Origin: DATKPC01 sp035524275
GTDB taxonomy: Bacteria > Pseudomonadota > Gammaproteobacteria > Burkholderiales > Burkholderiaceae_F
NCBI GenBank assembly: GCA_035524275.1
Contig: DATKPC010000125.1
Location: forward strand, 1 to 13,430
Reading direction: 5' to 3'
DNA: 13,430 nt
The translations under genes were made by a program, and so were the position numbers. Positions 1 to 6,236 of this stretch are shown in pieces. The number at the start of each line of letters is the position of its first letter. The stretch's first letter is position 1. The notes under the pieces were generated by a model, which saw nothing but the letters and a program-made list of their open reading frames with translations, did not search any database and was not told the origin of the DNA.

Positions 1-1
1 C

Positions 2-535
2 TCATCCCCCGCCCGCACGCCCGCACTCCACCAACGGCACCCCCTGATCCACCACCGCACGCCAGTGCACCGCCCCGTCGCCGTCCGTCTCCCGGCGCCA
101 CACCGTCGTAAACCGCGAAATCACCTTCCCCGCCGCATCCCGCACCGGCCCGCTCGACACCGCCGTGGTCCCCGCGCGATCCACGGTGACGCGATCCGGC
201 TCCCAGCTGAACGGTGCCGGTCCCGGCTTGAACAACTCGCGCCACCCCTCGACAACGGCTTCGCGCCCGACGAGAAAACCCTTCCCGTCGCGAAACACCG
301 CGTCCTGCGCGACGAAGCGGGCAAACGCCTCGATGTCGCGGTCCGCCATCGCCTGCGCGAACTGCCGCTCTGCGGCGCCCACGTCCTGCGCCCATCGCGC
401 CAGTTCATCCGTCGAGTCCGCATGCGCCACGGAGCCCAGCGTGGCCATCGCCGCCATGCCCACGATGCGCACGCACCAGGTCCTGCAGTCCCGCATCGTC
501 ATCGTCATTGCGAGGCCTTCAAGGACACGTTTCAT
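2..535 (-). CDS. Exported NTF2/SnoaL-like (DUF4440-type) protein
   Basis: The product is 177 residues. The ATG at 535 is chosen over an upstream in-frame start because GGAGGGGG lies about 5 bases before it on the minus strand. Residues 1-39 read as a long signal peptide with a hydrophobic core and an AHA|D cleavage site, so the mature protein should be periplasmic; a shorter start at Met14 is possible. The mature part (about 42-170) has the NTF2-like pattern: an N-terminal helix (AERQFAQAMADRD), a 'FV.QDAVFRDG.G...GREAV..GW..LF' block, then beta strands ending 'TTVWRR...DG..HWRAVVDQGVP'. This resembles the DUF4440/SnoaL-like cone-fold group, whose members include ketosteroid-isomerase-like enzymes and many proteins of unknown role. 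The fold is fairly sure; no substrate can be named. The stop codon is at 2-4, so the gene is complete. It is divergent from the small membrane protein gene at 805. Confidence 0.8.
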   Translation of the reverse strand: MKRVLEGLAMTMTMRDCRTWCVRIVGMAAMATLGSVAHADSTDELARWAQDVGAAERQFAQAMADRDIEAFARFVAQDAVFRDGKGFLVGREAVVEGWRELFKPGPAPFSWEPDRVTVDRAGTTAVSSGPVRDAAGKVISRFTTVWRRETDGDGAVHWRAVVDQGVPLVECGRAGGG

Positions 536-804
536 CGGGACCCCCTCCACGCCGAATGCCGTCGGCACCGCACCGACCGCTCATCGGTCGCGCCGCCTCG
601 TCGAGCCGCCGGAACGCATCGCGCGACGCCCGCCGGATGCCGCAGCATCGGGGAGAAACCAAAGAAAATCAAATGCTTGGCGAACCGTCGGGAACACCCC
701 GCGGCGTCGCCTGCGGAACTACCCGCCGGTTGACTATCGCGCCGTGCGAAGTACATTGGTTCGTAACGCATATGCGCTATATCTCATACCTCGGGATCGC
801 CGCC
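536..804. other. Divergent intergenic region
   Basis: This space separates two outward-facing genes. It contains a short A-rich stretch (about 655-673) in otherwise GC-rich DNA and one plausible sigma-70-like promoter facing right at 730-757. Open frames running through it have no ribosome binding site and no recognisable product. Confidence 0.5.
730..757 (+). promoter_or_regulatory. Candidate sigma-70 promoter for the small membrane protein
   Basis: TTGACT (730-735), a 16-base spacer and TACATT (752-757) match the -35/-10 pattern moderately (5 of 6 and 4 of 6). Transcription would start near 764. That leaves about 40 bases of leader before the ATG at 805 and almost none before the alternative ATG at 772, which favours 805. 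This is pattern matching only. Confidence 0.4.
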
Positions 805-999
805 ATGCACCGACATGAAGACATCTCCTCGAAAGTCGCCATCGGCGTCTTTGCGTTCGGGCTGCTCGCCGCCGTCAGCGTGGCCTTCGATCGCCCGCAA
901 TGGTTCGTGACCGTCGTCGTCGGTGTCGTCCTCGGTTTCATGTTCCTCCGGTGGCACCGCGCTTTCCATTTCTCCCGCGTGACCTCTCGCAAGTCGTAG
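805..999 (+). CDS. Small two-helix inner-membrane protein, unknown function
   Basis: The product is 64 residues. It has a short polar N-terminus (MHRHEDISSK), a hydrophobic helix at about 11-27, a short DRPQW turn, a second helix at about 32-47, and a basic tail (RWHRAFHFSRVTSRKS). A helical hairpin with its basic tail in the cytoplasm is the natural reading. I do not recognise the family. Third codon positions are strongly G/C, as expected of a real gene here, and an intrinsic terminator follows the stop within about 30 bases. The start is uncertain: ATG 805 has only a weak ribosome binding site, and ATG 772 in the same frame would add 11 residues but lies almost on the predicted transcription start. 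The role is unknown. Confidence 0.6.
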   Translation: MHRHEDISSKVAIGVFAFGLLAAVSVAFDRPQWFVTVVVGVVLGFMFLRWHRAFHFSRVTSRKS

Positions 1000-1030
1000 T
1001 CGCTCGTTCTCGTCTTTCTCCTCTGCTTGA

Positions 1031-1066
1031 GGCGGGCGCCGCGCCAACGGCCCCCGCCCTTTTTTT
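1031..1066 (+). terminator. Intrinsic terminator for the 805-999 gene
   Basis: GGCGGG (1031-1036) pairs with CCCGCC (1053-1058). Inside it GCCG (1038-1041) pairs with CGGC (1048-1051) across one C/C mismatch. A run of seven T follows (1060-1066). This is a good Rho-independent terminator reading rightwards. Confidence 0.7.
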
Positions 1067-1082
1067 CCCGCGGCACCCCAAG

Positions 1083-1104
1083 AAAAAGGGGCCCGAAGGC
1101 CCCT
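1083..1104 (-). terminator. Intrinsic terminator for the lipoprotein gene
   Basis: On the minus strand GGGGCC, a TTCG tetraloop and GGCCCC are followed by five T (complement of A1083-1087). This is a textbook intrinsic terminator about 45 bases past the lipoprotein stop codon. It faces the plus-strand terminator at 1031-1066, so the two convergent genes are insulated from each other. Confidence 0.85.
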
Positions 1105-1150
1105 CTCTCGTTGGGTGTCGCGCAGGTCCGCGCGTCGCGCCTGCGGCGCC

Positions 1151-1675
1151 TCAGCGGTACCCGGCCTCGTTCGCGCTGTGGATGATCCAGATCAGGTGCC
1201 CGCTCGTGAAGTCGCCGAGGCTGCCGCCGGCGAAGATCAGGCGTCCGTAGCCCTTGTAGATCAACTCGAAGCGGTGCCGGTCGCTGCCGAAATAGAACGG
1301 GATCCACGCCTTCCCGGTGATGTACGCGCCCTGGTCGGTCGGCTGGCCGACGATGTCGGTGCATTGCTTCATCGACATCCCGATCTGCAGCTGCGTGAAC
1401 TTCGTGCCCGGCGCCGGCTTGCCGACGATCTCGCCTTCCCAGCCGTCGAGCCCCTTGACGTTCTGCCCGTGGCCCGCCTCGATGTCCTTCGAGCTGATCA
1501 CTTCGCCCTGGTCGTTCATTCCGGGCGGCGTCTTGCTGGCGGCGGGCGCCGGCGCGGCGGCCGGAGCGGGCGCGGGAGCCGAGGCCGGCTTGCCGGATCC
1601 GCCCATCCCGGGCATCGACGAACAACCGGAGACGCCGACAACGACGGCGGCAGCGAACAGCAGGGCGCGAGACAT
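1151..1675 (-). CDS. BamE/SmpA-like outer-membrane lipoprotein
   Basis: The product is 174 residues. The ATG at 1675 has AGAGG about 10 bases upstream; a GTG three codons earlier is less well placed. Residues 1-17 are a lipoprotein signal ending in the lipobox VSGC, with the lipidated Cys at 18. With Ser at +2 it should go to the outer membrane. Residues about 29-48 are an Ala/Pro linker (repeated AP). The folded part at about 94-150 carries the BamE/SmpA-like signature 'TQLQIGMSMKQCTDIVGQPT', then 'YFG.DRHRFELIYKGYGRLIFAGG', where a beta strand precedes the final GG turn. True BamE proteins are about 110-150 residues and lack this linker, so this is more likely a paralogous small lipoprotein than the Bam complex subunit. 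It is monocistronic, with its own terminator. Confidence 0.8.
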   Translation of the reverse strand: MSRALLFAAAVVVGVSGCSSMPGMGGSGKPASAPAPAPAAAPAPAASKTPPGMNDQGEVISSKDIEAGHGQNVKGLDGWEGEIVGKPAPGTKFTQLQIGMSMKQCTDIVGQPTDQGAYITGKAWIPFYFGSDRHRFELIYKGYGRLIFAGGSLGDFTSGHLIWIIHSANEAGYR

Positions 1676-2078
1676 GGGAAGCACCTCTCGTGGGATAGCG
1701 CGTTTGTGGGATCGCGATAATTGCCCATGGACGGCGTCAGGTCAAGCGTTCTTTGCCTTGGCGCGCCTCGTCGGTCCGCCGCGCGACGTCCGCCGTGCGA
1801 ATCCCATTCCATGGCGGAAGTTCGGGATTTCAAGAGCCAGCGGACAAGAATATGTGCCTCGACAACGCGAAGAAATCCGCCTACGCTGCGCGTGCTTTCG
1901 TGGAAGGTTCGTATTCCTCCGGATTTCTCCCTTGCCCGCGACCGCCATACGACGGCCTCAAGGCGGTTCGCCGCCGCGGCGCATTCCAGTTTTCCCCAGG
2001 TCGCGTTTCCTGAACGTTGGCGGGTCGCGAGGCGTTCTCGCGGCTGAATTTCCTTCACATCGATCAAGGAACGAGTAA
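1676..2078. other. Long intergenic/leader region before cspA
   Basis: This 403-base space lies between the divergent lipoprotein and cspA genes. It is less GC-rich and less codon-like than its surroundings. It should hold both promoters and probably a long cspA leader; cold-shock mRNAs often carry one. A hairpin with stem CGCGAG/CTCGCG (2026-2042) sits about 36 bases before the cspA ATG. An open frame at 1721-2047 has no ribosome binding site and no recognisable product, so I do not call it a gene. Confidence 0.5.
2026..2042 (+). promoter_or_regulatory. Hairpin in the cspA leader
   Basis: CGCGAG (2026-2031) and CTCGCG (2037-2042) can pair around a GCGTT loop, with wobble/GC extension to about 2023-2045. 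Its place just before the cspA ribosome binding site makes a role in mRNA folding or temperature response possible. Only the pairing is shown. Confidence 0.35.
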
Positions 2079-2282
2079 ATGGAAACTGGTACGGTCAAGT
2101 GGTTCAACGACGCCAAGGGCTTCGGATTCATCACGCCGGAAAGCGGCGGCAAGGACCTGTTCGCGCACTTCTCCGAGATCCAGGGCAGCGGCTTCAAGTC
2201 GCTGGCCGAAGGTCAGCGCGTGCAGTACTCGGTCAAGCAGGGCCCGAAGGGTCCGCAAGCCACCGAAATCCGCCCGATCTGA
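2079..2282 (+). CDS. cspA: Cold-shock protein, CspA family
   Basis: This is a 67-residue single cold-shock domain, the usual length for the family. It begins METGTVKWFNDAKGFGFITP. RNP1 is KGFGFI (13-18) and RNP2 is LFAHF (27-31), the aromatic patches that bind single-stranded RNA and DNA. Such proteins act in the cytoplasm as RNA chaperones or antiterminators, either at low temperature or constitutively. The ATG follows AAGGA with an 8-base spacer. The leader upstream is long and contains a hairpin. infA follows on the same strand 220 bases later, so both could serve translation under cold or growth change. Bacteria of this group carry several csp paralogues, so the symbol denotes the family and not orthology with E. 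coli cspA. Family certainty is very high. Confidence 0.95.
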   Translation: METGTVKWFNDAKGFGFITPESGGKDLFAHFSEIQGSGFKSLAEGQRVQYSVKQGPKGPQATEIRPI

Positions 2283-2332
2283 GTTGAACTGCGAGCCGAC
2301 GCTTGAGGGACCGGGCGTAGCGTGAAGGACGA

Positions 2333-2355
2333 GGCACGGCTCGACAGAGCGTGCC
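2333..2355 (+). repeat. Hairpin between cspA and infA
   Basis: GGCAC (2333-2337) pairs with GTGCC (2351-2355), and GCTC (2339-2342) with GAGC (2347-2350), around a GACA loop with one bulged G. No T-run follows, so it is not a standard intrinsic terminator. It may protect the 3' end of the cspA message. Confidence 0.4.
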
Positions 2356-2375
2356 CGTCTGCAAGCCGCCGCGGC

Positions 2376-2414
2376 ATCACCCCTCGCCCGCGCGACGCGC
2401 GGGAGCGGGGTCGG
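2376..2414. repeat. REP-like GC-rich palindrome, copy 1
   Basis: CCCGCGC and GCGCGGG form a perfect stem around a short GAC centre. ACCCC and GGGGT flank it as an outer stem, with a G/A mismatch next to the inner stem. The sequence around it, CCCTCGCCCGCGC followed by GGGAGCGGGG, closely matches the palindrome at 6165-6193. It therefore looks like a dispersed intergenic repeat and not a gene-specific signal. Confidence 0.55.
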
Positions 2415-2502
2415 GGAGATACGAGGGCGGCAGCCCTCCCTCCCCCGGCCCTCCAGGCCCACGGCCATCCGTCAGCACCATCCCCCTCCAGGAGCCCCGA
2501 AT

Positions 2503-2763
2503 TTGCCTAAGGAAGAGCATCTAGAAATGTCCGGCGTCGTCGCGGAAGTCCTTCCCGACTCGCGCTACCGCGTCACCCTCGAGAACGGCCACCAGCTCAT
2601 CGCCTACTCGGCCGGCAAGATGCGCAAGCACCACATCCGCATTCTCGCCGGCGACAAGGTCTCGCTGGAACTCTCGCCCTACGACATGAGCAAGGGCCGG
2701 ATCACGTTCCGACATCTCGACGGCAAGGCGCCGCCGTTCGCGGGCGCCCCGCGCCGCCGCTAG
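2503..2763 (+). CDS. infA: Translation initiation factor IF-1 (second-copy type)
   Basis: The product is 86 residues. The start is TTG at 2503, with AGGAG about 8 bases before it. It gives MPKEEHLEMSG, the standard IF-1 N-terminus (MxKEE.IEM.G). Starting at the ATG of Met9 would remove conserved residues. The S1/OB fold runs from about 6 to 72 with the family hallmarks 'LENGH', 'SGKMRK-type' (AGKMRKHHIRIL), 'GDKV' and 'LSPYDMSKGRITFR'. IF-1 binds the 30S A site and assists IF-2 and IF-3 in initiation. Ordinary IF-1 is about 72 residues; this one adds a Pro/Arg-rich tail (KAPPFAGAPRRR). Its place beside cspA, outside the ribosomal-protein cluster, fits the extra infA copy known in Burkholderiales. 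A perfect inverted repeat follows the stop. Confidence 0.95.
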   Translation: MPKEEHLEMSGVVAEVLPDSRYRVTLENGHQLIAYSAGKMRKHHIRILAGDKVSLELSPYDMSKGRITFRHLDGKAPPFAGAPRRR

Positions 2764-2770
2764 CGCCTGC

Positions 2771-2799
2771 GCGACGGCAGCTCAGCGGGCTGCCGTCGC
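2771..2799. terminator. Perfect 11-bp inverted repeat between convergent infA and oleate hydratase genes
   Basis: GCGACGGCAGC (2771-2781) and GCTGCCGTCGC (2789-2799) are exact reverse complements around a 7-base loop. It lies in the 43-base gap between two convergent stop codons. There is no T-run on either side, so it is terminator-like in place and strength but not a canonical intrinsic terminator. It may act in both directions or block RNA decay. Confidence 0.5.
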
Positions 2800-2806
2800 C
2801 GCCGCG

Positions 2807-4408
2807 TCAGTGCAACGCCGCCTTCAGCGCGGCCATCCCGACCTTCGGATCCGCGATGCCGTGGTAGATCGGCGGAATCGGCTTGTCCACGCCGAAGAGC
2901 CGGTACACCGCATGCATCGCGCAGTGCACCGAGTACTCCACCGTGTAGACCGTATCCTCCGGCAACTCGACGTGCTGCCCGAGGAACGCGAAGTTCTCGG
3001 CCCCGTCCGGAATCACCTTGGGTCGGTCATCGACCGCGCGTGGCGAGAACATCGCCGAGGCGTACGGCAGCATCACCGGCGTGACATCGGTCGAGGCCAT
3101 CGCCGTATCCCGGATGTCCTCGAAGCCGAGCTGGTGGATCAGCTCCGACAGGAGCTCCTTGCCGGTGCATTGCGCCATCGGCTTGCCGACGTGCTCGCCC
3201 TTCGCGTCGATGAAGAGCCCGTAGCCCCACGCGGTGTACGTGTCCGGCGGCATCTTCGGGAAGTGCGGCTGGTAGGGGACGACGAGCGACATCAGCCACG
3301 GCGAGTCGACGAACGTCATCAGCGCCCCGGTCCCCGGCGTGTTGCGCGAGAACTCGACGAGGCGCTTCAACAGCACGTCGCCGTGCATCGTCAGCGTGAA
3401 CGATTCCCACTTGTTCTCGTCGACGTTGTAGAAGATCTGCGGCCGGCCGAAGTCTTTCGCCTTGCGAGCGACGTTGTCCCACAGCGACCAGGCGCCGTCG
3501 CGCCGGTCGCGGATCAGCTCCGGCGCGCTGTCGTTGCTGCCGTAGGTCGCATCCGCGGTGATCGACCCCAGCGTCAGGAAGACCGCGTCCTGCGCCCCCA
3601 GCTCGATCGTCGCATCGACGACGGCGTCGCCCGCCTTGCGTCGTACGTGAAGCCGCGTCGCGCGCCGCCGCGCCCCCGAGAAGTCGAAGTCGACGTCGGT
3701 CACGCGGGTCGCGAACCGCACGTCGACGCCCTTGTCGAGCAGCCAGCGCTGCAGCGGCACCGAGATCGAGTCGTACTGGTTGTAGCGCGTGCGTCGCACG
3801 CCGGCCAGCGTATGCATCCGCGGGAATTCCTGGATGAAGCGCAGGAAGTAGCGCTTCAGCTCGATCGCGCTGTGCCAGTTCTGGAACGCGAAGGTGGTGC
3901 GCCACATCTGCCAGAAGTTCGTCTGGAAGAAGTGGTCGGAGAACATCTCGTCGATCCGGTGCGCGCCGAGCAGCCGCTCCGGCATCGCGAGCAGCCGCGT
4001 GAGCTCGAGCCGGTCGGTCGCGTTCAGCCCGTAGTTCGATGCATCAAGGATCTTCGCGCCGCGGCCGATCAGCCGCGCATGCGCGTCCGTCTTCACCATC
4101 GCGTTGAAGTCGATGATGTCCTGCCGCGCACTGCGGGTCGGGTCCTCCAGCGACGGGATCGACGACAACAGGTTCCACAGCGTCTGGTACGGCTCGTCGG
4201 CCAGCATCCGTCCGCCCCGCGTCACGTACGCGGCCTGCTGCGTCGGCGCCAGGCCGCCGTCCAGCGACCCCCCGGCGAGCCCCAGCTCCTCCAGGATATG
4301 AATGCGCGACCCGTCCATCCCGGCGTCGCGAATGAGAAACACCGCCGACGCCATCGACGCGATGCCGCCGCCCACCAGCCAAACCTGAGATTCCTTCACG
4401 TTCAACAT
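2807..4408 (-). CDS. ohyA: Oleate hydratase (MCRA family, FAD-dependent)
   Basis: The product is 533 residues. The ATG at 4408 has GAGAGG 8 bases upstream; a GTG at 4417 overlaps that site and is rejected. The N-terminal Rossmann motif is VGGGIASMASAVFLIRD (12-28), then ILEE (38-41) and GGSLDGG (46-52), which bind FAD. The family blocks 'LSSIPS', 'FWQMWRTTFAFQNWHS', 'RTRYNQYDS', 'PQIFYNVD' and 'FLGQHVELPEDTVYTVEYS' follow. The enzyme hydrates oleate to 10-hydroxystearate (EC 4.2.1.53) at the membrane-cytosol boundary, using FAD structurally. The usual RGGREM loop reads RGGRML (64-69): Met68 sits where I expect the catalytic Glu. Tyr187 lies 119 residues further on, the spacing of the Glu/Tyr catalytic pair in well-studied enzymes. 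The length is at the short end of the family. It lies 113 bases downstream of the CoA-transferase gene on the same strand; co-transcription is possible. Confidence 0.93.
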   Translation of the reverse strand: MLNVKESQVWLVGGGIASMASAVFLIRDAGMDGSRIHILEELGLAGGSLDGGLAPTQQAAYVTRGGRMLADEPYQTLWNLLSSIPSLEDPTRSARQDIIDFNAMVKTDAHARLIGRGAKILDASNYGLNATDRLELTRLLAMPERLLGAHRIDEMFSDHFFQTNFWQMWRTTFAFQNWHSAIELKRYFLRFIQEFPRMHTLAGVRRTRYNQYDSISVPLQRWLLDKGVDVRFATRVTDVDFDFSGARRRATRLHVRRKAGDAVVDATIELGAQDAVFLTLGSITADATYGSNDSAPELIRDRRDGAWSLWDNVARKAKDFGRPQIFYNVDENKWESFTLTMHGDVLLKRLVEFSRNTPGTGALMTFVDSPWLMSLVVPYQPHFPKMPPDTYTAWGYGLFIDAKGEHVGKPMAQCTGKELLSELIHQLGFEDIRDTAMASTDVTPVMLPYASAMFSPRAVDDRPKVIPDGAENFAFLGQHVELPEDTVYTVEYSVHCAMHAVYRLFGVDKPIPPIYHGIADPKVGMAALKAALH

Positions 4409-4521
4409 CTTCAGCACCTCTCAAGATTTCGTGCCCGATCCACCCCGCCCGAACGCCTCTGTCCCGCTGCGCGCGAAAGACGTGGGGGAGAGGGCATTCA
4501 CCGAGCCTCAGCTTCCTCGGC
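4409..4521. other. Gap between CoA-transferase and oleate hydratase genes
   Basis: This 113-base space holds GGGGGAGAGGGC (4482-4493), which resembles the right-hand part of the palindrome at 6165-6193 and may be a decayed repeat copy. It also holds a weak inverted repeat CCGAG/CTCGG (4501-4505/4516-4520) just past the CoA-transferase stop. No clear promoter or T-run terminator is visible. Confidence 0.35.
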
Positions 4522-6024
4522 TCATCCCCCCGAATGCCGCTTCATGAAAGTAAACGCCTCCTCCATCAAGTGCGGCGTATGCAACCCCGGCGACCGCTTC
4601 AGCGCCTGTTCATAGTAGTCCCGCAGCACCGGCCGGAAATCCGGATGCGCGCAGTTGTCGATGATCAGCCGCGCCCGTTCCTTCGGCGCCAGCCCGCGCA
4701 GGTCCGCCAGCCCCTGCTCGGTCACGATCACCTGCACGTCATGCTCCGTATGGTCGACGTGCGTCGCCATCGGCACGATGCACGACACCTTGCCGCCCTT
4801 CGCGGTCGACGGCGTCATGAAGAAGGACAGGAACGCATTGCGCGCGAAGTCGCCCGAGCCGCCGATCCCGTTCATGATGCTCGTGCCGTTGATGTGCGTG
4901 GAATTGACGTTGCCGTAGATGTCGGCCTCGATCATCCCGTTCATCGAGATCACGCCGAGGCGCCGGATCACCTCCGGGTGGTTGCTGATCTCCTGCGGCC
5001 GCAGCACGACCGACTTGCGCAGCTGCCGCAATTCCTTCGTGAAGAGCGCGTGCGCCTCCGGGCTCAGCGACAGCGCGGTGGCCGACGCCACGCGCATCTT
5101 TCCGCAGCGGATGAGCTCCAGCATCCCGTCCTGCAGCACCTCGGTGTACGCGGTCAGGTTGGAGAAGTGCCCTTTCTTCAGCCCGGCCATCACCGCATTG
5201 GCGACGTTGCCGACGCCGGACTGCAGCGGCAGCAGGTCGGCCGGCATCCGGTACTGCCGTACCTCGTGCTCGAGGAAATCCAGGATGTGCGCCGCGATGC
5301 GTTCGGAGGCTTGGTCCGGCGGCGTGAACGATGAATTGCGGTCCGGCTGGTTCGTCTCGACGACCGCAACGACCTTGTCCAGGTCGACGAGGAAGTTCGG
5401 CTCGCCGATCCGGTCGTCCGGCCGAAGGATCGGAATCGGGACGCGGTGCGGCGGCAGCGCCGTGCCGTAGTAGATGTCGTGCATCCCCTCCAGGTCCGTG
5501 CTCTGCCAGGCGTTGACCTCCAGGATGATGTTGTCGGCCTGGTCGAGCCACGTCTTGTTGTTGCCGATCGACGTCGCCGGGATCAGCGTGCCGTCTTCGC
5601 GAACGCCGACGACTTCGACGACCGCGACGTCCAGGCGCCCGAGAAACCCGAACCAGACGAACTGCGCGACATGCGACAGGTGCATGTCGATGTATTCCAT
5701 CTGGCCGGCATTGATGCGCTTGCGGCAGGTGGGGTCGGATTGGTAGGGCAGGCGCAACTCGACGCCGTCGACCAACGCCAGCGCGCCGTCAAGCTCCGGC
5801 GCGGTCGAGGCGCCGGTCCAGACGCCAACCTTGAAGCGCTCGCCGTGCGCGTTGGCCGCGACGATTCGGGCGGCGAGTGCGGAGGGCACGACTTTCGGGT
5901 AGCCGGAGCCGGTGAATCCGCTCATTCCGACGTTGGCGCCGGAGGGAATCAGGGCGGCGGCCTCGTCGGCCGACATGATCTTGCCCCTAAGGGCGGGGTG
6001 GAGGATGCGGGTGCCGGGGGACAT
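4522..6024 (-). CDS. Succinyl-CoA:acetate CoA-transferase / acetyl-CoA hydrolase family protein
   Basis: The product is 500 residues from ATG 6024. This start gives the usual N-terminus (RILHPALRGKIMSADEAAALIPSGANVGMSGFTGSGYPK). The AAAGG upstream is somewhat far (12 bases). The length matches AarC-type class I CoA-transferases (about 500). Motifs seen are the N-terminal glycine loop 'GMSGFTGSGYPK' (33-44), 'LPLQSGVGNVANAV' (265-278), the catalytic Glu in 'YTEVLQDG' at 295, which forms the glutamyl-CoA thioester in the family (Glu294 in AarC), and 'NGIGGSGDFARN' (385-396), the CoA/oxyanion loop. The C-terminus has 'ATHVDHTEHDVQVIVTEQGLADLRGL'. The likely reaction is succinyl-CoA + acetate to succinate + acetyl-CoA in the cytosol. 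Yeast Ach1 and propionyl-CoA:succinate transferases share the fold, so the exact acyl group is uncertain. It lies upstream of ohyA on the same strand. Confidence 0.92.
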   Translation of the reverse strand: MSPGTRILHPALRGKIMSADEAAALIPSGANVGMSGFTGSGYPKVVPSALAARIVAANAHGERFKVGVWTGASTAPELDGALALVDGVELRLPYQSDPTCRKRINAGQMEYIDMHLSHVAQFVWFGFLGRLDVAVVEVVGVREDGTLIPATSIGNNKTWLDQADNIILEVNAWQSTDLEGMHDIYYGTALPPHRVPIPILRPDDRIGEPNFLVDLDKVVAVVETNQPDRNSSFTPPDQASERIAAHILDFLEHEVRQYRMPADLLPLQSGVGNVANAVMAGLKKGHFSNLTAYTEVLQDGMLELIRCGKMRVASATALSLSPEAHALFTKELRQLRKSVVLRPQEISNHPEVIRRLGVISMNGMIEADIYGNVNSTHINGTSIMNGIGGSGDFARNAFLSFFMTPSTAKGGKVSCIVPMATHVDHTEHDVQVIVTEQGLADLRGLAPKERARLIIDNCAHPDFRPVLRDYYEQALKRSPGLHTPHLMEEAFTFMKRHSGG

Positions 6025-6078
6025 CGTGCGATGCGACCTTTGGACGGTGCGGTTGTAGGCGTCCCGAGGAAGGAGGGA

Positions 6079-6092
6079 TTGCCTTAAGACAA
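6079..6092. promoter_or_regulatory. Near-palindrome upstream of the CoA-transferase gene
   Basis: TTGCCTTAAGACAA is symmetrical around CTTAAG except for one base pair. It lies about 55 bases upstream of the CoA-transferase ATG in a locally AT-richer patch, a position suited to an operator or promoter. No regulator can be named. Confidence 0.3.
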
Positions 6093-6164
6093 AAGATAGC
6101 GACAAGGCGACGCTGCGGTGCCGCCTCAACGCGCGATGCGGCGCTTGTTGGCCACGACGAAACT

Positions 6165-6202
6165 CCCCTCGCCCGCGCAAGCGGGAGAGGGGTGGGGGGA
6201 GA
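6165..6202. repeat. REP-like GC-rich palindrome, copy 2
   Basis: CCCCTC-G-CCCGC, a GCAA loop and GCGGG-A-GAGGGG form a near-perfect 12-bp stem with one G/A mismatch, at about 6166-6191. A G-rich tail (GTGGGGGGAGAGGG) follows. The same stem with the same G/A mismatch position appears at 2376-2414. Short intergenic palindromes of this kind with a fixed G-rich tail are typical of REP elements. Confidence 0.65.
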
Positions 6203-6219
6203 GGGTGTCAGCCACACGC

Positions 6220-6236
6220 GGCCGCAACATGCGGCC
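6220..6236. repeat. Small hairpin next to the REP-like palindrome
   Basis: GGCCGC (6220-6225) and GCGGCC (6231-6236) pair perfectly around AACAT. It lies 18 bases past the tail of the palindrome at 6165-6202 and could be the second stem of a composite repeat, or an unrelated structure. Confidence 0.35.

Noticed and set aside
715..740. GGAAC-type ECF sigma factor promoter before the small membrane protein
   Set aside because: A GGAAC box is present, but no matching -10 element lies at the right distance. The sigma-70-like pair at 730-757 fits better.
784..1047. Minus-strand frame opposite the small membrane protein
   Set aside because: It runs through the plus-strand terminator and has an Asp/Glu/His-rich composition without a motif, as expected of an antisense shadow.
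1721..2047. 108-codon frame in the space before cspA
   Set aside because: No ribosome binding site, no recognisable domain, and codon use unlike the confirmed genes. Better read as leader/promoter DNA.
2810..4615. A 601-codon open frame antisense to the oleate hydratase gene
   Set aside because: It is Arg/His/Val-rich with no motif, and is the usual mirror of a high-GC gene. The minus strand carries unmistakable family motifs over the whole length.
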